64,000 nucleotides of DNA from Prosthecobacter debontii. GTDB taxonomy: Bacteria > Verrucomicrobiota > Verrucomicrobiia > Verrucomicrobiales > Verrucomicrobiaceae. The number at the start of each line of letters is the position of its first letter. Within the stretch, counting starts at the first letter, position 1. The DNA lies in contig CAMAQH010000010.1 of assembly GCA_945860295.1 (NCBI GenBank), forward strand, positions 62,001 through 126,000, in the 5' to 3' direction. Positions 1 to 10,310 of the stretch are shown one piece after another. The notes below the pieces were generated by a model. That model saw only the letters and a program-made list of their open reading frames with translations. It made no database searches and was not told the origin of the DNA. Both the position numbers and the translations under genes were made by a program.

Positions 1-3000
1 CGCCTCACGCGAGATGCCGGGGCCAGCCCAAGCGACGGAGACGTGATCGCCACCGTCTCCTTCTTGCTGCTGTGATTCAATCCAGTAAACCTTGCCAGCG
101 ACGAGTGGGATGGTGGCGGATTTTTGCGAGTCATTTTGGTCCCAGGATTGGTAATTAGTCCAGCCGTTCACCGCCGCGATTTGCACCTTATTCGCCTGAT
201 AGCCATCAGTGCTGAGATAGAGCCTGCAATCATCATCACCGGCGAGCCAGAAGGTGTAGTCGCCAGTCACCTGCGGTTTGAGAAATGAGGTGAGTCGGCG
301 TGAATATTGGTATCCGACTCCCTTAACCGTGGTGAGCAGATTTAGCCTGCCCGAGTAGCTCGTGCCGGTCCAATCCTGATTCCAAAAGGCCGTGGTGCCG
401 GGCCAACGCTGCTCAACCACAGCCTGCGTGCCGGGATTGCAAATGACGTTGATGACGCCATCACCTGTGGAACCCAGATTGTCTGTGGCACGCACGATGA
501 GCTGTATGCCACCCGGATTCGGCAAGCCGGCAGGCAAAGAAAGCGTGAGATGCCCGCTGGCATTGATGGCGAAGATGCTGCCTGCATTACCGGAAACAAT
601 GGACCAATTCGCAATGGTACGTCCTGCGGCAGGTGTGGCGATGGCAGTGGTGATCACGGTGCCGATGGCCTGCGCTGAGGATGCCGTAACAAATTGCGTG
701 TCCACCACGGGTGTCGCTGCATCGATCAGCATGATCGTGTGTGTCGAGGGTGTCGAAAGCACCGCGCCGACGGGGTTTGAAATCGCGATGATCAGGCTCT
801 CCGGTAGCTCTCCGAGAACGTCCGCCAGCAGCGTCAGCGGAATCTCTTTCATCTGCTCACCCGTGGCAAAGGTGAGCGTGCCAGGTGTGAAGCTGTAGTC
901 GCTGCCATTCGTCGCCGTGCCCGAGGCTGTGTAATCGACGGTGATCGGCGTGAAGCCAGCCGGGCGATCCAGGATTACCTGAAGCAGAGGTTCCGTGCCA
1001 TCCGTCTCCTGTCGCGTCGTGGCTGAGGTCGCGAGCCTGAACGTGCGCGGTGAGGTGTTGGGTGCAGTCATGATGATGGGCACACGCGTGAAGCCTGGCC
1101 CCTCCCAAGCGACAGATACATGGTCGCTGCCGCTGCCTTCTTGATGCTGAACTTCCATGTAATACGACTGACCAGCGACGAGCGTGATGCTGGCTGACTT
1201 TTGGGAAGTTGCTGCATCCCAGTTCTGAAAGCCGGTCGAACCCGTAAGCGTGGCGATTTGCGCTTTGCTCGCTGCGGTCGAGTTCGTGCTCAAGTAGAGA
1301 CGCGAGGCATCATCCGAAGCGATCCAGAAGGTGTAGGCTCCTGAAGTGGGTGCGATAATCTGACCCGTAAGACGACGCGAGAAATTGTCTGTTACATTCT
1401 GAGCCGATGTGAAGCCGCCGAGAGTCGCTGTGTAGTTTGGAGTGACTGTATTCCAGGTGTTGTTGGTATAGACGGTGCCTGTGTTCCAGCGCTCTTCAGT
1501 TACCAGCGCGGGGATGATGTCATCATAGATCAAAATCGTTTCCTGATTACGACCCGCTGTAAGTGCTGCGTTAAAGGGAACAGTTAATTGCAGGATCGTC
1601 GTCTCAGAGCCCTCACTCACGCCATCATTCTTGATGCGAATGCGAATGTTTTGCGAGGTCATGCCAGGAAGGAAAGTTAGCGTGCCGGTTGGAATCGAAG
1701 CATTGCCATTGGCCGCATCGACAAAGGCCCAGTCAGTGTCATCGCCCGCTGCATTACCGCCTGCGCTGCTGTAGTTCACCGTGATCGTATTCGCCGAGAC
1801 TGCGGAAAGTTGTACAGGCAGGTCACGATACTCGCCGAGCGCACTTGGTTGCTCACTCGTCACCAGCGATGCCTGCTGGAATCCCACCGTGATTGGTGGC
1901 GACTCATTATCAGTGATTTCAAAGGTGGCCGATGCTGGCCGATCTGGACCGTAGCCCGTGCCAGGGAGCACCGTGAGCGTCACCGTCTCAGTACCTTCGA
2001 GCAAGGCATCGTCAATGGGTGTCATCACGAGATTCACGCCGGAAAACGTGTCAGGAATGACCACGCTACCGGAGAGTGCGGTGAAATCGGTGCCATTGGT
2101 GGCGGTGCCGGAGATGGCATAGTTCACGGTGAGATCACCGGCTGTGAGCGTGCGTGAAAAGTAGAATGTCCCAGCGACGGGACCGACCTCTGCTGGCGAG
2201 TGATTGTAGGTGGAAACCATGACGCGGTCAGTGCCGCTATCGTTGTCCTGAATCACCATCTCTGCCGTGCTTTCATTGTAGGCTTGGTAGTTGGCAGAGG
2301 GTGTGATCTTCACCACCACGGTCTCTGTCGATTCAGCGGTGGTATCATTGATCAGGGGAATTGTGACCGTTGTGTCATTCGAGCCCTTGACTGGCACGCT
2401 CACCGTTCCGGTCAGAGCTGTGAAGTCCACGCCGGAGGTTGCTGTGCCGCTGACCGTGTAGTTCACCGTGATGTTACCCGTGCCGCTACCGATGGAGTGG
2501 AAGATGAATGTTGGGTTTAACCCGCCTTCGGTGCCGACGGCTCCAGAACGGACATTCACGAAAGGCGTATCACTGTTGTCCGTGATGGTGACGTTGGCCT
2601 GGAAGGCTTGGCCGATGCTGTAGCCATTGTTGAAATTGGCGACTGCGAGCGTGACCAACTCTGACGGTTCGGCAATGTCGTCATTGTAGGGTGAGATCAC
2701 CACGGGGGCGCTCACCGCACCTGCTGGAATCACGACTTCACCGGTAAGTGGCGCGTAGTCAGTCCCATGCAAAGCACTGCCGGACAGTCCATAATACACT
2801 TTCAAGGAAGCCGTCGTGCTACCCGTGCGTGTCACCAGCAACACACCTGTGTTTGAGCCTGCTTCAGAAGCTGTGGCATCGGGCACGCTGACACTAACGA
2901 TCGGCGTGTCATCATCCGTAATCGTGACCGTGGTCGTCGTTGCTGCGCTGTTGCTGAGATAGGCGGCATGGGTGCTGATCGTGGCGATGACTGCTTCCGG

Positions 3001-3696
3001 CACTTCGATCAAAGCATCATCACTGGAAGTCACGGTCACATTCACTGAGCTCTGACTGGCAGGGATGGTTACGGTGGCTGGCAGGCTTGAGTAGTCAGTG
3101 CCGTTTGTGGCAGAGCCAGTCCAGGTGACGGTGAGGTCCAATGCCGAAGTCGTGTCACCGATTCTCGTGAAGGAAAACGTGCCAGTATCTCCCGCAGGAG
3201 CTTCCAGTGCATAGGGATCAGGTGCGGTGACGCTAACCTGTGGCAGCGTCGTGTCATTATCCACCACGTTCATCACGACCGAGTTGCCTGAGTTGGATTG
3301 ATAACCTGCTGCGCCTGCCATTTGCAGCGTGATGGTTTCAGGCCCTTCCGCAGAGGTGTCCTGAACGCCACTGGTATTCACGGCTGCCACACTGACATCC
3401 ATCGTTGCTGATCCAGTGGGAATGGTGAATGACCTGAACGATCCAGAGGTTACATAATCCGGCGTGAAGGTGTAGTCCGTGCTCTTAACCGCTGTGCCTC
3501 CGACAGGTGAAATGAGCACGACCAAGTCCGCCGCTGTGCTGCCAGTTCGTGTGAGTCGGAAGCTGCCATTGGTGCCACCTTCATTAGCATCGGCTATTTT
3601 GGTTAAGCTCACAAAAGTCGCGGCAGTGGCCGTCCAGTTGGCGGTATTCGTGCCGGCCACGACGGTCAGTGGATTGGTGAATCCTGGTGTGAAGGT
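1..3696 (-). pseudogene. In-frame continuation of the M6 protease gene beyond an amber codon: Calx-beta and PA14 repeats, open to the window edge
   Basis: After the TAG at 3697-3699 the same minus-strand frame stays open to base 1; I checked the frame near 3690, 2230, 1100 and 50. It has no start or signal peptide of its own and continues the preceding domain directly. It encodes about six Calx-beta units (roughly 3640-3270, 3245-2920, 2910-2580, 2570-2240, 2235-1905, 1895-1530) with motifs such as NGTDYSSL and GTATSGVDF. These are followed by a PA14-like domain (1525-1080), a seventh Calx-beta-like unit (1060-740), a cadherin-like stretch and a second PA14-like domain cut by the edge. The PA14 copies share SDDASRLYLST / GDDDCRLYLST and DHVSVAWxGPG. 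Calx-beta domains are extracellular, often calcium-binding, spacers, and PA14 often binds carbohydrate. It is probably translated only if the amber codon is an error or is read through. Confidence 0.75.
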
Positions 3697-5979
3697 CTAG
3701 CCGCTGAGCACGGCTGTAAGCGTCTGAGATCCCGTGGCCAGTCCTGCGAGTGAATAGGTTCCGTCTGCATCGGAGTAGCAGGCTTTGCCACCGCCTGAGA
3801 TTTGGACTCCCTGCAAGGGCAGGCCATCCACCGTGACTGTGCCAGTGATCGCCTGCTTGCCGTGACTGCCCACATTGATCAGAACGGAACGACGTACTGT
3901 GCCGCCTTTCATATCAGAAACGGTGAGCATGGCGGTGACTTGAGCCGCAGTGCTGAAAGTGCGGGTAAAGACATCGCTGTTGGTGCCATTCACTCCATCG
4001 TCAAACTGCCATTGATAGGCGAGTGAGTCGCCATCGACATCGGCTGCGGTAGCGGTGAAAGTGACGCTTCCACCTACAGCGATTGTCGTGGCACTCGCTG
4101 CGAGTGTGGCGGTGGGCGCTGCATTGGTAGGAAAGGGTCCGCGATTGTACGCAATGTCGAGTGAGGCAGGTATCGTGGCATTTTTGCTCAGCACGGTGAA
4201 GTGCATGTCGCCCTCTGGATCGGAGTAGGTGCGACCGATGGCAATCCCTCCGTCGTTCTTGCCGTTGAGGCTGCCTTGAGTCGTATCAAGCAGGTGGCCC
4301 GCGTTTGATCCCATGCCGCTGTAGATGGCCAAAGCGTTGTCGGCCAGATAGCCGCCGCGCGCGGGATGAAACTCGATGTTGTATTGCCGCACACTGTCCT
4401 TAGCCACATTGATTCCATAGCGTTTTCCCTCCTCCAGCGTCGGCTGATCATAGGCATAGATGCGATACACCCCGTTGCCTTTCACTAGATGTATGTAGCT
4501 GTCGGGCAGCCAGGCCAGAGCGCGCTTGCTGAAAGTGTTGTAGTGCGCGCTGAATCCGCCGCCGTCGCCCATCACATCGAAAGTATTGCCGTACTCGCCA
4601 TTCTGTCCGTAGCCATAGGGCGTGCCATCGAGCGAATCCCAAGAGTTCGCGTGATTGCGCCCGAGCGAGTGACCGATCTCATGATTCAGCACGTCCATGC
4701 CATTCCAGGTAATCCAGACACTGTTGCCTCCGCCCCATGAGATACCTTCCAGACGCGGCCCTTTATCCACTCGGACGATGATGCAATCGAACTGATTGGA
4801 GTCATAACCCAGCGCGCGCGCGGCATTGCTCGAGTCGCTATGCACAAGGCCAAGTCCATCCACCTCAGCATCCTTGGCTTTGTACCAGGCCAGCGTGTGC
4901 GGCAGCGTGACCAAAGAGGTCACTGTGGTGGTCTGGGTCATCTTGCCATACGAGTTTTCCAGATAGAACCGCGCATTGTCGCGCATGTCAGAATAGGCCA
5001 GTTCTTCCGTGTTTGGTTGCGCCATCTGATCGGGGTAAGTCACGCGAATGTAGAGGCATCGCAGATTGCCAATCGCGCGCGATGAAGTGCCGGGGAAGTT
5101 GTCCATAAAGAAGCCGCCACCGCCCGGCCCACTCGACTGTACATAGGTGCGGAAATCACCTTCCAACACACTGACATGCGAGCCATTGCAGAGTGTGATG
5201 ATGCGGTTGCCGATCTCGACGGTGGGTGACTCATCCGTCACGGTTTCGCCTTCAGAGACAGCACTCGTCGTCAGTCCAGACACGGGACAGCTCTCTTCCA
5301 CGAGCGTCCCTTCGGGAATACGTTCACCGACTTCGAGCCTGCGGACGGCGTTCTCTGCCACGGCCATGTCGCGGTCGATGGAGACACCGCGTAGAGGCAC
5401 GCCTTTTCTCGACATCACTGGCGTGAGTTCGCCGAAAACGTGCGCCTTGTAGCTTACGCCGTCGGCTTCGAAATAGCGCAGCGTCAGGCCTTCCGCAGGC
5501 ACTGGCACGCCAGGAGCAGGTTTCCCCAGATACACATTGAAGTCGCCTTTGGCTGACACGGTTTTCTCCAGCCATGCCACCACGGACTCCGGCAAATCCT
5601 GCCGCACCACTCGCGGTACAGCTTGCTCCAGCGCACTCCTTGGATCGCTCTGAATCAGCTTCTGAAAAACTGGTCGCCGAGCCAGCGCGAGTTCGACGCC
5701 TTCTTTTTCTAATGCCGCGCGCTGGGCCGCTGCTGCCGAGAGATAACGCTCGGCCCAAGTTGAGAAGTCCTGGAGAGCCTGCTCAGGCACGCTTGTCACC
5801 GTCGAAGGTGCAGCATGGGAAACGGGTGTCGCAACTGGGATTGATGCGACAGATGGCGCTGTCGTCGCTGAAACTCTTGGTGCATTGGCTACAACCCTCC
5901 GTTCTGGAGTGCGGTTTAAAAACCACAGCGAACTAAGAACAAGATTGAGGATAATAATGACGAAGCGAGTGCGTAGCAT
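3697..5979 (-). CDS. Secreted M6-like metalloprotease with PKD and carboxypeptidase-regulatory-like domains (truncated by an amber codon)
   Basis: The 760-residue product starts with a hydrophobic export signal (about residues 5-22). A pro-region of about 270 residues follows, then a zinc-metalloprotease domain with HEIGHSLGRNH near residue 433; this HExxHxxxxxH pattern supplies three zinc ligands and the general base. A PKD domain lies near 620-705. The last 50 residues are a carboxypeptidase-regulatory-like beta-sandwich that stops abruptly after LTAVLSG. The next in-frame residues, TFTPGF, are what this domain would need, and the stop stands where Tyr would be expected (VLSG-Y-TFTP). The intact protein would exceed 1990 residues. 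Its role is probably extracellular proteolysis or adhesion. There is no partner gene nearby; DUF1552 lies upstream on the same strand behind a terminator. Confidence 0.85.
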   Translation of the reverse strand: MLRTRFVIIILNLVLSSLWFLNRTPERRVVANAPRVSATTAPSVASIPVATPVSHAAPSTVTSVPEQALQDFSTWAERYLSAAAAQRAALEKEGVELALARRPVFQKLIQSDPRSALEQAVPRVVRQDLPESVVAWLEKTVSAKGDFNVYLGKPAPGVPVPAEGLTLRYFEADGVSYKAHVFGELTPVMSRKGVPLRGVSIDRDMAVAENAVRRLEVGERIPEGTLVEESCPVSGLTTSAVSEGETVTDESPTVEIGNRIITLCNGSHVSVLEGDFRTYVQSSGPGGGGFFMDNFPGTSSRAIGNLRCLYIRVTYPDQMAQPNTEELAYSDMRDNARFYLENSYGKMTQTTTVTSLVTLPHTLAWYKAKDAEVDGLGLVHSDSSNAARALGYDSNQFDCIIVRVDKGPRLEGISWGGGNSVWITWNGMDVLNHEIGHSLGRNHANSWDSLDGTPYGYGQNGEYGNTFDVMGDGGGFSAHYNTFSKRALAWLPDSYIHLVKGNGVYRIYAYDQPTLEEGKRYGINVAKDSVRQYNIEFHPARGGYLADNALAIYSGMGSNAGHLLDTTQGSLNGKNDGGIAIGRTYSDPEGDMHFTVLSKNATIPASLDIAYNRGPFPTNAAPTATLAASATTIAVGGSVTFTATAADVDGDSLAYQWQFDDGVNGTNSDVFTRTFSTAAQVTAMLTVSDMKGGTVRRSVLINVGSHGKQAITGTVTVDGLPLQGVQISGGGKACYSDADGTYSLAGLATGSQTLTAVLSG

Positions 5980-6035
5980 TTCTAAGCATTACAAGAAATA
6001 AAGAATTTGTTCAATAAATATCTTAAAGCCAGCGC

Positions 6036-6071
6036 AACAAAAACAAAGACCTGAAGGCTAAAAGCCTCAGG
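6036..6071 (-). terminator. Rho-independent terminator after the DUF1552 gene
   Basis: On the minus strand a stem of CCTGAGGCT pairs with AGCC-TTCAGG (one bulge, loop TTT). It is followed by TCTTTGTTTTTGTTG. It sits 21 bases past the DUF1552 stop and 57 bases before the protease start, so it insulates the two genes. Confidence 0.7.
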
Positions 6072-6091
6072 CCGATGACGGGCGTGAACGC

Positions 6092-7453
6092 CTAACCTAC
6101 TTCAAGCACGCCGGTGCTATCTCCGACCTTCTCGGCTCGGACACCCATGCGGTCGAGCATGGTGAGATAGAGATTGGTGATCGGTGTCTCACCGGGCAGG
6201 ACGATGCGCTTGCCGGGTGTCCAAGTGCCGCCAGCTCGGCCTGCCACTATGACTGGCAGGTTGTCGTGGTTGTGGCGATCTGGATCACCGATGCCGCTGC
6301 CCCACACGATCATGCTGTTATCCAAAAGTGTGCCTGAGCCTTCTTTAATGCCTTTAAGCTTGTCGAGGAAGTAGCTGAGCTGCCGCAGGTAGAAGCGGTC
6401 GATCTTGCCGAGCTTGGCCAGTTTCACCGGATCTTTCTGATGATGCGAGATGCTGTGGTGCGCGTCTGGCACACCGATGTCTGGGAAGCTGCGATTGCTG
6501 CCATCATGCGCGAGCATGAACGTAGCGAGGCGTGTAGTGTCAGTCTGGAAAGCCAGTGCCATGAGATCAAACATCGTGCGGATGTGCTCTTCATAGCTCT
6601 CCGGGATGCCCTCTGGCATCTTCATGTCCGGCGGCAATTGAGCGGTGAATTTTTCACTGCGCTCGATGCGCTGCTCGATGTCGCGCACGGAATCAAAGTA
6701 TTCGGTTAGCTTGCGCTTATCGCCGCCACTGACCTTGCCTTGCAGCGTCTTCGCTTCATCCAGTACGGTGTCGAGAATGCTCTTCTGCAAACGCTGACGA
6801 CGTGCGCCACCTTCACCTCTCATACCTGAGGCACCGAAGCCAAACAGCCTCTCGAAAACGAGACGCGGATCCATCTCAGGAGCCATCGGCATCGTTTCAT
6901 TCTTCCAGGCCAAGTTGAACTGATAAGCACAGGAGTAACCGCTGTCACAGCGGCCCGCGCTGCGCTGGCCGTCGGCGCTGAGTTCCAGCGAAGCTAGTCG
7001 TGTTAGATGGCCGATTTTTTGTGCCGCGATCTGATCCACAGAAACGCCGAGCTGGATGTCTGCTCCCGCTGTTTTCTTTGGCATGCAGCCCGTTAAATAA
7101 GTGGCCGTAGCGCGCGCATGATCGCCACCGCCATTGCCATGCGAGCGAGCGAAGTCCTGAGCGAGACCGGACACGACCATGAAGTCGTCACGATGTTTTT
7201 CCAACTCCTTGAGCGAGGCGCTGAGCTGATAGCCAGCGCCATCACCCGTAGGGAACCACTCATTCACATTCACCCCGTTCGGCAGATACAGCCAGGCAGC
7301 GCGTAGCGGAGCCTTCACTGGCACAGCCGCCGCGCTTGCACGACCGGCAAAAGTTTCTAGAAAAGGCAGCGACATCAAGGTGCCGAGTCCGCGCAAGACC
7401 TTGCGGCGGCTCATCTGGTGTGAGGCTGTAGCGGTATCGTGAAAGGGATTCAT
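6092..7453 (-). CDS. DUF1552 family protein with Tat-like signal
   Basis: The 453-residue product begins with a twin-arginine-like leader (SRRKVLRGLG at 15-24, then a hydrophobic stretch and a cleavage-like GRASA). The body matches the DUF1552 family of Planctomycetes and Verrucomicrobiota in length and recognisable segments: LPNGVNVNEW, the GNGGGDHARATATYLTG region and the C-terminal WGSGIGDPDRHNHDNLPV. The family is distantly related to DUF1501 and the alkaline-phosphatase/sulfatase fold, but no reaction is established. These proteins usually accompany a large DUF1592/DUF1588 cytochrome-like partner. None is adjacent here, so the gene is an orphan. It is bounded by its own terminator downstream and a divergent blue copper gene upstream. 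Confidence 0.85.
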   Translation of the reverse strand: MNPFHDTATASHQMSRRKVLRGLGTLMSLPFLETFAGRASAAAVPVKAPLRAAWLYLPNGVNVNEWFPTGDGAGYQLSASLKELEKHRDDFMVVSGLAQDFARSHGNGGGDHARATATYLTGCMPKKTAGADIQLGVSVDQIAAQKIGHLTRLASLELSADGQRSAGRCDSGYSCAYQFNLAWKNETMPMAPEMDPRLVFERLFGFGASGMRGEGGARRQRLQKSILDTVLDEAKTLQGKVSGGDKRKLTEYFDSVRDIEQRIERSEKFTAQLPPDMKMPEGIPESYEEHIRTMFDLMALAFQTDTTRLATFMLAHDGSNRSFPDIGVPDAHHSISHHQKDPVKLAKLGKIDRFYLRQLSYFLDKLKGIKEGSGTLLDNSMIVWGSGIGDPDRHNHDNLPVIVAGRAGGTWTPGKRIVLPGETPITNLYLTMLDRMGVRAEKVGDSTGVLEVG

Positions 7454-7594
7454 GGGGGGACTCCGAGAACGAACTACGCTGGCATAACCTTTCTAGATGA
7501 TCATTTCCTGCGCTCTCGCTCTCGACCGTAAAAAAGGTTGAAAACACTGCCGGACAACGCCCGATTAGCATTCCCCTGCGTATTAAATACCCCC

Positions 7595-8059
7595 ATGAAC
7601 AAACTAGCTGCCCTTACCGCCCTTTGCCTGATCACTTCCGCCGTCTCCGCTCAGGAGGCTGATGTTGCCATCATCGAACTGAAGCCCAATGCCACCAATG
7701 CGTTCGGCTATGACAAGACAGATCTTACCGTGAAAGCCGGCCAGAAGGTGAAGCTCACGATGAACAACACGGGCAGCATCGCCCCGCAACCGCACAATTT
7801 TATTCTCGTCAAGCCAGGCAAAGAAATGGCTGTCGGTGCACAAGCAAATGCCATGATGACTGATCCTACGGCGATGGCCAAGAGCTACATCCCGGACGCC
7901 TCCAAGGATGACATCATCGCCCACACCAAGCTGGTCATGCCAAACGGCACTGAGACCATCGAATTCACCGCACCTGCTGAGGCTGGCGACTATCCTTACC
8001 TTTGCTCATTCCCTGGTCACTGGCTGCTGATGAAAGGCGTCATGCATATCACGAAGTAA
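7595..8059 (+). CDS. Azurin/plastocyanin-like periplasmic blue copper protein
   Basis: The 154-residue product starts at the ATG at 7595, which gives a clean signal peptide (cleavage after AVSA, residue about 18). A longer in-frame start at 7538 would only add residues before the signal. The mature domain is a cupredoxin. PHNF supplies the first copper His. The C-terminal loop CSFPGHWLLM gives Cys, His and Met with azurin spacing (C+5=H, H+4=M). It should act as a soluble periplasmic one-electron carrier. Which donor or acceptor it serves cannot be told here: the nearest redox-like gene, DUF1552, is divergent and separated by about 140 bp. A strong terminator follows directly. Confidence 0.9.
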   Translation: MNKLAALTALCLITSAVSAQEADVAIIELKPNATNAFGYDKTDLTVKAGQKVKLTMNNTGSIAPQPHNFILVKPGKEMAVGAQANAMMTDPTAMAKSYIPDASKDDIIAHTKLVMPNGTETIEFTAPAEAGDYPYLCSFPGHWLLMKGVMHITK

Positions 8060-8069
8060 TCTATTTCTC

Positions 8070-8099
8070 GAAGGCGGACTTAGGTCCGCCTTCTTTTTT
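8070..8099 (+). terminator. Rho-independent terminator of the blue copper gene
   Basis: A perfect stem GAAGGCGGAC / GTCCGCCTTC-type hairpin is followed by six T. It lies 10 bases past the stop codon. Confidence 0.92.
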
Positions 8100-8126
8100 C
8101 ATCCCCTGCCCTGAATCAAATCCATC

Positions 8127-8648
8127 ATGAAAACTCTCCTCACACTTCTCACTATCGCCGCACTTTCTACCGCCCTTCAGGCTAAAGAAGGCAAGCTCGC
8201 CGTCGCTGGTCTTAATTTTGCCTATCCCACCGCCTGGACATCAGTGCCGCCCACAAGTACGATGCGCGCAGGCACCTTGCAGATTACCGTCGAAGGCGCG
8301 GAGAAACCCATGGAGGCCGTGTTCTACTACTTCGGCGCAGGTCAGGGTGGAGATACCAAAGCCAATGTAGATCGCTGGCTCGGACAGTTTGCCAGCCCAC
8401 CAGAATCGAAGACAGAAGACATCGATGTCAACGGCACCAAAGTCACTCTCGTGACGGCCCACGGCACTTACAATGATGGAGCCATGTTTGGTCCTAAGAC
8501 CCCCAAAGAAAACTACACGCTCCTAGGTGCCATCGTCCCCGGCACAGATGCCCCCGTCTTCATCAAGCTTACCGGCCCAAAAGACGCCGTAGCAAAAGTG
8601 ACCGCTGAGTTCACGGCTCTCATCAAGAGTCCCTTTCCAGCGAAGTAG
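8127..8648 (+). CDS. Small exported protein of unknown function
   Basis: The 173-residue product has a signal peptide (MKTLLTLLTIAALSTALQA) and a mature part with no cysteine. The mature part looks like a single alpha/beta domain: a hydrophobic core strand (FAYPTAWTSVP), a FYYFGAGQGG turn, a helix around NVDRWLGQF and a C-terminal helix AVAKVTAEFTALI. Similar small exported proteins occur in Planctomycetes and Verrucomicrobiota, but I know of no function. It follows the blue copper gene after a terminator, so it probably has its own promoter in the 27-base gap or depends on read-through. It converges on the altronate dehydratase gene, 24 bases away. Confidence 0.75.
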   Translation: MKTLLTLLTIAALSTALQAKEGKLAVAGLNFAYPTAWTSVPPTSTMRAGTLQITVEGAEKPMEAVFYYFGAGQGGDTKANVDRWLGQFASPPESKTEDIDVNGTKVTLVTAHGTYNDGAMFGPKTPKENYTLLGAIVPGTDAPVFIKLTGPKDAVAKVTAEFTALIKSPFPAK

Positions 8649-8672
8649 ATCTCATCAGCAGGCCATCTAAAA

Positions 8673-10301
8673 TCAGAGGGACACGCCGCGCTTCCAGGGC
8701 AGGAAGTCGTCTTGACCAAGCGAGACAGATTTTGGTACATACTCACCACTGGCGGTAGCGATGCAAAGTTCGAGAATGGCCTCTCCCATCTGCGGCACCG
8801 TCTGAGCGCCAGTGATGATGGGGCCAGTGTCAAAATCCAGAATGTCACTCATGCGCTGCATGAGTGAAGTATTCGTGGCGATCTTGAGCGTCGGACAAAC
8901 AGGATTGCCAGTCGGCGTGCCGAGACCCGTGGTGAAGAGAATGAGATTGCAGCCGCCACCTGCAATGGCGGTGGTGGACTCGACATCATTTCCCGGTGTG
9001 CAATAAAGCGTGAGTCCACCGTGTTTGGTGATGGGTTCACTGTAATCGAGCACATCGATAATCGGTGCGGTGCCACCTTTCTTCGCGGCACCAGCCGACT
9101 TGATCGCATCGGTGATCAAACCATCACGGATATTCCCTGGAGATGGATTGGCATCAAAACCGGAGCCACAAGCTTTGGCCGCGCCTTCATAAGTGCGCAT
9201 GAGATGCACAAAGCGGTCGGCATGTTCGGGCGTCGCGCAGCGATCACACAAGCTCTGCTCCACGCCTGCCAGTTCAGGAAACTCTGAGAGCACGGGCGCA
9301 CCGCCGAGTGCAGAAAGCAGATCCGCCGTATGACCGATAGCAGGGTTCGCAGAGATGCCTGAGAAGCCGTCCGAGCCACCGCATTCGACACCGATGATGA
9401 GATCGCTCAGCGGGCAGGGTTCGCGCACTTGCTCGTTGGCTTTGGCCACAGCGGTAAAGGTCGTTCGAATGGCGCTAGCCATCATGTCGCGCTCAGAGGC
9501 ACACTTTTGCTGCTCAAAAATATGCAGCGGTTTATTGAAACGCGGATACAAGCGACTGATCGCGTCTTGCAGCAAACTCACCTGCGCATGCTGACAGCCG
9601 AGGCTAAGCACCGTGGCACCTGCCACATTTGAGTGGGCGATGTAACCAGCAAGAAGTTGCACCAAAGCCAGTGCATCTTGTCGCGTACCACCACAGCCGA
9701 GGCCGTGTTCGAGGAACTTGATGCCAGTGACGTTTGGGAACAGCGGCTTGGGCTCTTTGAGCAGCAGTTCTTCAATATCGCCGTCAAGCGCCAAGCCCTG
9801 CTGATGCCGCTCGACGAGTGTTTGTGCATAACGCTCATACGGTGAAGTGCGTCCGTAACCGAGCGCGCGAGTCAGGGCTTCACGCATGAAAGCGAGGTTT
9901 CGGTTTTCACAAAACACGAGCGGAATGACGAGCCAGTAGTTGGCCGTTCCAGAAACACTGTCACTGCGCTTATAGCCCATGAAACTGCGCTGCTGCCAGC
10001 GGCTCACATCTGGCGGAGTCCAGCAGTAGTCGGACTTCTTGCCGGAGAATGCAGCCGTTTCGTGCTTGATGTTATGCGTGTGGACGAGGCTACCCGCTAG
10101 AATGTCATGCATGGCGCGGCCCACAGTCACTCCATACATGGTAATGAGTTCACCTGCGGCAAAGTCATGAGCGGCAAACTTGTGCTTGGCGTCGATGTTT
10201 TCCCTCAGTGTCCAATCGCCCACCACCTGCCCGGCTTTGAGATCACGAAGAGCGACGATAAGGTCATCAGCAGGATGGACGCGGAGGATGGAAGCAGACA
10301 T
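8673..10301 (-). CDS. uxaA: Altronate dehydratase (SAF + UxaA domains)
   Basis: The product is about 542 residues. An N-terminal SAF domain (about 1-95, with YGVTVGRAMHDI) is followed by the long UxaA/GarD catalytic region. That region carries TGIKFLEHGLGCGGTRQDA, LIIGVECGGSDGFSGISANPA and the C-terminal metal/substrate region. The family removes water from D-altronate to give 2-keto-3-deoxygluconate in hexuronate breakdown; galactarate dehydratase is the close alternative. I start at the ATG at 10301. A TTG two codons upstream (10307) has better spacing from an AGAAGG sequence and may be the true start. It is the last gene of a same-strand run, 10 bases after the ABC ATPase stop. No other uronate gene is in the window. 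Confidence 0.88.
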   Translation of the reverse strand: MSASILRVHPADDLIVALRDLKAGQVVGDWTLRENIDAKHKFAAHDFAAGELITMYGVTVGRAMHDILAGSLVHTHNIKHETAAFSGKKSDYCWTPPDVSRWQQRSFMGYKRSDSVSGTANYWLVIPLVFCENRNLAFMREALTRALGYGRTSPYERYAQTLVERHQQGLALDGDIEELLLKEPKPLFPNVTGIKFLEHGLGCGGTRQDALALVQLLAGYIAHSNVAGATVLSLGCQHAQVSLLQDAISRLYPRFNKPLHIFEQQKCASERDMMASAIRTTFTAVAKANEQVREPCPLSDLIIGVECGGSDGFSGISANPAIGHTADLLSALGGAPVLSEFPELAGVEQSLCDRCATPEHADRFVHLMRTYEGAAKACGSGFDANPSPGNIRDGLITDAIKSAGAAKKGGTAPIIDVLDYSEPITKHGGLTLYCTPGNDVESTTAIAGGGCNLILFTTGLGTPTGNPVCPTLKIATNTSLMQRMSDILDFDTGPIITGAQTVPQMGEAILELCIATASGEYVPKSVSLGQDDFLPWKRGVSL

Positions 10302-10310
10302 GGGCAAAGT

